A stretch of 64,000 bases of DNA from Porphyra umbilicalis. Its lineage: Eukaryota; Rhodophyta; Bangiophyceae; Bangiales; Bangiaceae. Location: positions 124,001 to 188,000 of the forward strand of contig KV918827.1 in NCBI GenBank assembly GCA_002049455.2, read 5' to 3'. Both the position numbers and the translations under genes were made by a program. Positions 57,596 to 64,000 of this stretch are shown piece by piece. Position 1 is the stretch's first letter. Each line of letters starts with the position of its first letter. The notes below the pieces were generated by a model. The model was not told the origin of the DNA, made no database searches, and saw nothing but the letters and a program-made list of their open reading frames with translations.

Positions 57596-60500
57596 GTGCC
57601 TGTATGTGGCGGTGACAGACGTTTTGGGTCGCCACGCACAAACTGCGGATGCAGGGGCGCACCTGGGCAGTGCAATCTGCTTTCCAAACCACCCGAAGAC
57701 GTTTGGACTGCTGAAGTGCCGCCCCGCAGCATGCGCGGCGGACGATGCGCTGACATGCGGTATTGGCCGGTGACAGACGTTTTGGGTCGCCACGCGCAAA
57801 CTATGCACGCACGGGCGTACCTGGGCAGCGCAATCTGCTTTCCACGACACCCGAAGACTCTCGGGGTGTCTATCCGCCACCACTCAGCATGCGCGGTTAA
57901 CGCTGACCTGACAGCTGGTTTTCATAGGTGCCTGTATGTGGCGGTGACAGACGTTTTGGGTCGCCACGCACAAACTGCGGATGCAGGGGCGCACCTGGGC
58001 AGTGCAATCTGCTTTCCAAACCACCCGAAGACGTTTGGACTGCTGAAGTGCCGCCCCGCAGCATGCGCGGCGGACGATGCGCTGACATGCGGTATTGGCC
58101 GGTGACAGACGTTTCGGGTCGCCACGCGCAAACTATGCACGCACGGGCGTACCTGGGCAGCGCAATCTGCTTTCCACGACACCCGAAGACTCTCGGGGTG
58201 TCGATCCGCCACCACTCAGCATGCGCGGTTAACGCTGACCTGACAGCTGGTTTTCATAGGTGCCTGTATGTGGCGGTGACAGACGTTTTGGGTCGCCACG
58301 CACAAACTGCGGATGCAGGGGCGCACCTGGGCAGTGCAATCTGCTTTCCAAACCACCCGAAGACGTTTGGACTGCTGAAGTGCCGCCCCGCAGCATGCGC
58401 GGCGGACGATGCGCTGACATGCGGTATTGGCCGGTGACAGACGTTTCGGGTCGCCACGCGCAAACTATGCACGCACGGGCGTACCTGGGCAGCGCAATCT
58501 GCTTTCCACGACACCCGAAGACTCTCGGGGTGTCGATCCGCCACCACTCAGCATGCGCGGTTAACGCTGACCTGACAGCTGGTTTTCATAGGTGCCTGTA
58601 TGTGGCGGTGACAGACGTTTTGGGTCGCCACGCACAAACTGCGGATGCAGGGGCGCACCTGGGCAGTGCAATCTGCTTTCCAAACCACCCGAAGACGTTT
58701 GGACTGCTGAAGTGCCGCCCCGCAGCATGCGCGGCGGACGATGCGCTGACATGCGGTATTGGCCGGTGACAGACGTTTTGGGTCGCCACGCGCAAACTAT
58801 GCACGCACGGGCGTACCTGGGCAGCGCAATCTGCTTTCCACGACACCCGAAGACTCTCGGGGTGTCGATCCGCCACCACTCAGCATGCGCGGTTAACGCT
58901 GACCTGACACCTGGTTTTCATAGGTGCCTGTATGTGGCGGTGACAGACGTTTTGGGTCGCCACGCACAAACTGCGGATGCAGGGGCGCACCTGGGCAGTG
59001 CAATCTGCTTTCCAAACCACCCGAAGACGTTTGGACTGCTGAAGTGCCGCCCCGCAGCATGCGCGGCGGACGATGCGCTGACATGCGGTATTGGCCGGTG
59101 ACAGACGTTTTGGGTCGCCACGCGCAAACTATGCACGCACGGGCGTACCTGGGCAGCGCAATCTGCTTTCCACGACACCCGAAGACTCTCGGGGTGTCGA
59201 TCCGCCACCACTCAGCATGCGCGGTTAACGCTGACCTGACAGCTGGTTTTCATAGGTGCCTGTATGTGGCGGTGACAGACGTTTTGGGTCGCCACGCACA
59301 AACTGCGGATGCAGGGGCGCACCTGGGCAGTGCAATCTGCTTTCCAAACCACCCGAAGACGTTTGGACTGCTGAAGTGCCGCCCCGCAGCATGCGCGGCG
59401 GACGATGCGCTGACATGCGGTATTGGCCGGTGACAGACGTTTTGGGTCGCCACGCGCAAACTATGCACGCACGGGCGTACCTGGGCAGCGCAATCTGCTT
59501 TCCACGACACCCGAAGACTCTCGGGGTGTCTATCCGCCACCACTCAGCATGCGCGGTTAACGCTGACCTGACACTGGTTTTCATAGGTGCCTGTATGTGG
59601 CGGTGACAGACGTTTTGGGTCGCCACGCACAAACTGCGGATGCAGGGGCGCACCTGGGCAGTGCAATCTGCTTTCCAAACCACCCGAAGACGTTTGGACT
59701 GCTGAAGTGCCGCCCCGCAGCATGCGCGGCGGACGATGCGCTGACATGCGGTATTGGCCGGTGACAGACGTTTTGGGTCGCCACGCCAAACTATGCACGC
59801 ACGGGCGTACCTGGGCAGCGCAATCTGCTTTCCACGACACCCGAAGACTCTCGGGGTGTCGATCCGCCACCACTCAGCATGCGCGGTTAACGCTGACCTG
59901 ACAGCTGGTTTTCATAGGTGCCTGTATGTGGCGGTGACAGACGTTTTGGGTCGCCACGCACAAACTGCGGATGCAGGGGCGCACCTGGGCAGTGCAATCT
60001 GCTTTCCAAACCACCCGAAGACGTTTGGACTGCTGAAGTGCCGCCCCGCAGCATGCGCGGCGGACGATGCGCTGACATGCGGTATTGGCCGGTGACAGAC
60101 GTTTTGGGTCGCCACGCGCAAACTATGCACGCACGGGCGTACCTGGGCAGCGCAATCTGCTTTCCACGACACCCGAAGACTCTCGGGGTGTCGATCCGCC
60201 ACCACTCAGCATGCGCGGTTAACGCTGACCTGACACTGGTTTTCATAGGTGCCTGTATGTGGCGGTGACAGACGTTTTGGGTCGCCACGCACAAACTGCG
60301 GATGCAGGGGCGCACCTGGGCAGTGCAATCTGCTTTCCAAACCACCCGAAGACGTTTGGACTGCTGAAGTGCCGCCCCGCAGCATGCGCGGCGGACGATG
60401 CGCTGACATGCGGTATTGGCCGGTGACAGACGTTTTGGGTCGCCACGCGCAAACTATGCACGCACGGGCGTACCTGGGCAGCGCAATCTGCTTTCCACGA

Positions 60501-63500
60501 CACCCGAAGACTCTCGGGGTGTCTATCCGCCACCACTCAGCATGCGCGGTTAACGCTGACCTGACAGCTGGTTTTCATAGGTGCCTGTATGTGGCGGTGA
60601 CAGACGTTTTGGGTCGCCACGCACAAACTGCGGATGCAGGGGCGCACCTGGGCAGTGCAATCTGCTTTCCAAACCACCCGAAGACGTTTGGACTGCTGAA
60701 GTGCCGCCCCGCAGCATGCGCGGCGGACGATGCGCTGACATGCGGTATTGGCCGGTGACAGACGTTTTGGGTCGCCACGCGCAAACTATGCACGCACGGG
60801 CGTACCTGGGCAGCGCAATCTGCTTTCCACGACACCCGAAGACTCTCGGGGTGTCTATCCGCCACCACTCAGCATGCGCGGTTAACGCTGACCTGACACC
60901 TGGTTTTCATAGGTGCCTGTATGTGGCGGTGACAGACGTTTTGGGTCGCCACGCACAAACTGCGGATGCAGGGGCGCACCTGGGCAGTGCAATCTGCTTT
61001 CCAAACCACCCGAAGACGTTTGGACTGCTGAAGTGCCGCCCCGCAGCATGCGCGGCGGACGATGCGCTGACATGCGGTATTGGCCGGTGACAGACGTTTT
61101 GGGTCGCCACGCGCAAACTATGCACGCACGGGCGTACCTGGGCAGCGCAATCTGCTTTCCACGACACCCGAAGACTCTCGGGGTGTCGATCCGCCACCAC
61201 TCAGCATGCGCGGTTAACGCTGACCTGACAGCTGGTTTTCATAGGTGCCTGTATGTGCGGTGACAGACGTTTTGGGTCGCCACGCACAAACTGCGGATGC
61301 AGGGGCGCACCTGGGCAGTGCAATCTGCTTTCCAAACCACCCGAAGACGTTTGGACTGCTGAAGTGCCGCCCCGCAGCATGCGCGGCGGACGATGCGCTG
61401 ACATGCGGTATTGGCCGGTGACAGACGTTTTGGGTCGCCACGCGCAAACTATGCACGCACGGGCGTACCTGGGCAGCGCAATCTGCTTTCCACGACACCC
61501 GAAGACTCTCGGGGTGTCGATCCGCCACCACTCAGCATGCGCGGTTAACGCTGACCTGACAGCTGGTTTTCATAGGTGCCTGTATGTGGCGGTGACAGAC
61601 GTTTTGGGTCGCCACGCACAAACTGCGGATGCAGGGGCGCACCTGGGCAGTGCAATCTGCTTTCCAAACCACCCGAAGACGTTTGGACTGCTGAAGTGCC
61701 GCCCCGCAGCATGCGCGGCGGACGATGCGCTGACATGCGGTATTGGCCGGTGACAGACGTTTTGGGTCGCCACGCGCAAACTATGCACGCACGGGCGTAC
61801 CTGGGCAGCGCAATCTGCTTTCCACGACACCCGAAGACTCTCGGGGTGTCGATCCGCCACCACTCAGCATGCGCGGTTAACGCTGACCTGACACTGGTTT
61901 TCATAGGTGCCTGTATGTGGCGGTGACAGACGTTTTGGGTCGCCACGCACAAACTGCGGATGCAGGGGCGCACCTGGGCAGTGCAATCTGCTTTCCAAAC
62001 CACCCGAAGACGTTTGGACTGCTGAAGTGCCGCCCCGCAGCATGCGCGGCGGACGATGCGCTGACATGCGGTATTGGCCGGTGACAGACGTTTTGGGTCG
62101 CCACGCGCAAACTATGCACGCACGGGCGTACCTGGGCAGCGCAATCTGCTTTCCACGACACCCGAAGACTCTCGGGGTGTCTATCCGCCACCACTCAGCA
62201 TGCGCGGTTAACGCTGACCTGACACCTGGTTTTCATAGGTGCCTGTATGTGGCGGTGACAGACGTTTTGGGTCGCCACGCACAAACTGCGGATGCAGGGG
62301 CGCACCTGGGCAGTGCAATCTGCTTTCCAAACCACCCGAAGACGTTTGGACTGCTGAAGTGCCGCCCCGCAGCATGCGCGGCGGACGATGCGCTGACATG
62401 CGGTATTGGCCGGTGACAGACGTTTTGGGTCGCCACGCCAAACTATGCACGCACGGGCGTACCTGGGCAGCGCAATCTGCTTTCCACGACACCCGAAGAC
62501 TCTCGGGGTGTCGATCCGCCACCACTCAGCATGCGCGGTTAACGCTGACCTGACACTGGTTTTCATAGGTGCCTGTATGTGGCGGTGACAGACGTTTTGG
62601 GTCGCCACGCACAAACTGCGGATGCAGGGGCGCACCTGGGCAGTGCAATCTGCTTTCCAAACCACCCGAAGACGTTTGGACTGCTGAAGTGCCGCCCCGC
62701 AGCATGCGCGGCGGACGATGCGCTGACATGCGGTATTGGCCGGTGACAGACGTTTTGGGTCGCCACGCACAAACTATGCACGCACGGGCGTACCTGGGCA
62801 GCGCAATCTGCTTTCCACGACACCCGAAGACTCTCGGGGTGTCTATCCGCCACCACTCAGCATGCGCGGTTAACGCTGACCTGACACCTGGTTTTCATAG
62901 GTGCCTGTATGTGGCGGTGACAGACGTTTTGGGTCGCCACGCACAAACTGCGGATGCAGGGGCGCACCTGGGCAGTGCAATCTGCTTTCCAAACCACCCG
63001 AAGACGTTTGGACTGCTGAAGTGCCGCCCCGCAGCATGCGCGGCGGACGATGCGCTGACATGCGGTATTGGCCGGTGACAGACGTTTTGGGTCGCCACGC
63101 GCAAACTATGCACGCACGGGCGTACCTGGGCAGCGCAATCTGCTTTCCACGACACCCGAAGACTCTCGGGGTGTCGATCCGCCACCACTCAGCATGCGCG
63201 GTTAACGCTGACCTGACACTGGTTTTCATAGGTGCCTGTATGTGGCGGTGACAGACGTTTTGGGTCGCCACGCACAAACTGCGGATGCAGGGGCGCACCT
63301 GGGCAGTGCAATCTGCTTTCCAAACCACCCGAAGACGTTTGGACTGCTGAAGTGCCGCCCCGCAGCATGCGCGGCGGACGATGCGCTGACATGCGGTATT
63401 GGCCGGTGACAGACGTTTTGGGTCGCCACGCGCAAACTATGCACGCACGGGCGTACCTGGGCAGCGCAATCTGCTTTCCACGACACCCGAAGACTCTCGG

Positions 63501-64000
63501 GGTGTCTATCCGCCACCACTCAGCATGCGCGGTTAACGCTGACCTGACACTGGTTTTCATAGGTGCCTGTATGTGCGGTGACAGACGTTTTGGGTCGCCA
63601 CGCACAAACTGCGGATGCAGGGGCGCACCTGGGCAGTGCAATCTGCTTTCCAAACCACCCGAAGACGTTTGGACTGCTGAAGTGCCGCCCCGCAGCATGC
63701 GCGGCGGACGATGCGCTGACATGCGGTATTGGCCGGTGACAGACGTTTTGGGTCGCCACGCCAAACTATGCACGCACGGGCGTACCTGGGCAGCGCAATC
63801 TGCTTTCCACGACACCCGAAGACTCTCGGGGTGTCGATCCGCCACCACTCAGCATGCGCGGTTAACGCTGACCTGACACTGGTTTTCATAGGTGCCTGTA
63901 TGTGGCGGTGACAGACGTTTTGGGTCGCCACGCACAAACTGCGGATGCAGGGGCGCACCTGGGCAGTGCAATCTGCTTTCCAAACCACCCGAAGACGTTT
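57596..64000. repeat. Satellite zone returning to the tgtatgtggcgg variant
   Basis: Units again match the type left of 43015, with gttttgggtc at the start of both monomers and a mix of acagctgg, acacctgg and acactgg. The array runs off the window. Confidence 0.75.

Larger units (their letters stand above)
26773..64000. repeat. Dimeric satellite array, 332-bp unit, about 112 copies, continues past the window
   Basis: Head-to-tail units start at ggtgacagacgtttt (for example 26773, 27105, 27437). Each 332-bp unit is made of monomer A (158 bp, e.g. 27105-27262) and monomer B (174 bp, e.g. 27263-27436). A and B share the start ggtgacagacgttt.gggtcg, the middle ctgggcag.gcaatctgctttcca, and cagcatgcgcgg, so they are diverged copies of one ancestor. 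Units of 330-331 bp reflect single-base gaps. Identity between neighbours is very high. Open frames of 169 codons (plus) and 97 codons (minus) recur in the units but overlap themselves in other frames, because 332 is not a multiple of three; they are not genes. No insertion interrupts the array. Confidence 0.95.

Noticed and set aside
27090-63900. Repeated 169-codon plus-strand and 97-codon minus-strand open frames in the satellite (Cys-rich)
   Set aside because: The unit is 332 bp, not a multiple of three, so the frames overlap themselves in the next copy. Small gaps between copies change them freely. No protein constraint is visible.
26773-64000. CRISPR-like array of direct repeats
   Set aside because: The units are contiguous 158/174-bp monomers without unique spacers, in a eukaryotic context.
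26773-64000. CENP-B box in the satellite
   Set aside because: TTCGGGTCG in monomer B and TTCGGG on the other strand lack the required downstream A and CGGG spacing.

Overview
The window looks like a GC-rich eukaryotic nuclear chromosome. It has spliced genes on the minus strand (GT...AG boundaries, pyrimidine-rich acceptors), an RBR-type ubiquitin ligase, hAT and Tc1/mariner-type DNA transposons, a Ty3/gypsy chromovirus relic and a 37-kb dimeric satellite. Nothing prokaryotic is visible (no operons, no Shine-Dalgarno spacing, no CRISPR). The high GC, compact exons and GC-rich tandem repeats would suit a red alga such as a bangiophyte, but another GC-rich protist is equally possible. No sequence here fixes the taxon.

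Layout. 1-1364: 3' part of an unrecognised minus-strand gene running off the left edge. 2150-2770: C-rich, G-free low-complexity tract. 4226-5565: a minus-strand gene encoding a leucine-rich-repeat segment followed by an acidic 10-residue repeat tail, with a duplicated inverted CCAAT box upstream. 7597-13472: a dense nest of DNA transposons: short TA-flanked inverted-repeat elements, a hAT element with a BED-finger remnant, two elements stacked at the hAT end, a complete 627-bp element and a 132-bp near-perfect hairpin element. 14170-15520: an RBR (RING1-IBR-RING2) E3 ligase with a C-terminal membrane segment, whose frame changes at long poly-C runs. 16179-19612: a large inverted-repeat-bounded element enclosing nine copies of a roughly 262-bp GC-rich tandem repeat. 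21907-22566: two more small inverted-repeat elements. 23148-25508: a long intact ORF (786 codons) of unknown function. 25690-26765: three stacked relics (chromovirus 3' part, MITE fragment, Tc1-like 3' end) that abut the satellite.

26773-64000 is a single uninterrupted head-to-tail satellite array that runs off the right edge. Its unit is a 332-bp dimer of two diverged monomers (158 and 174 bp), about 112 dimers in all. Sequence variants fall into nested blocks, the pattern expected from successive local amplifications. Monomer sizes near nucleosome spacing, a higher-order (dimeric) structure, great length and absence of insertions make it a candidate centromeric or heterochromatic satellite. 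That role is inference only.

The best leads are the nested satellite domains, the inverted-repeat element carrying its own minisatellite, the hAT element whose 8-bp target duplication is recovered only after two TA-flanked insertions are allowed for, and the near-perfect hairpin element. Most long open frames in the satellite and in the GC-rich repeats are composition artefacts and were left out.
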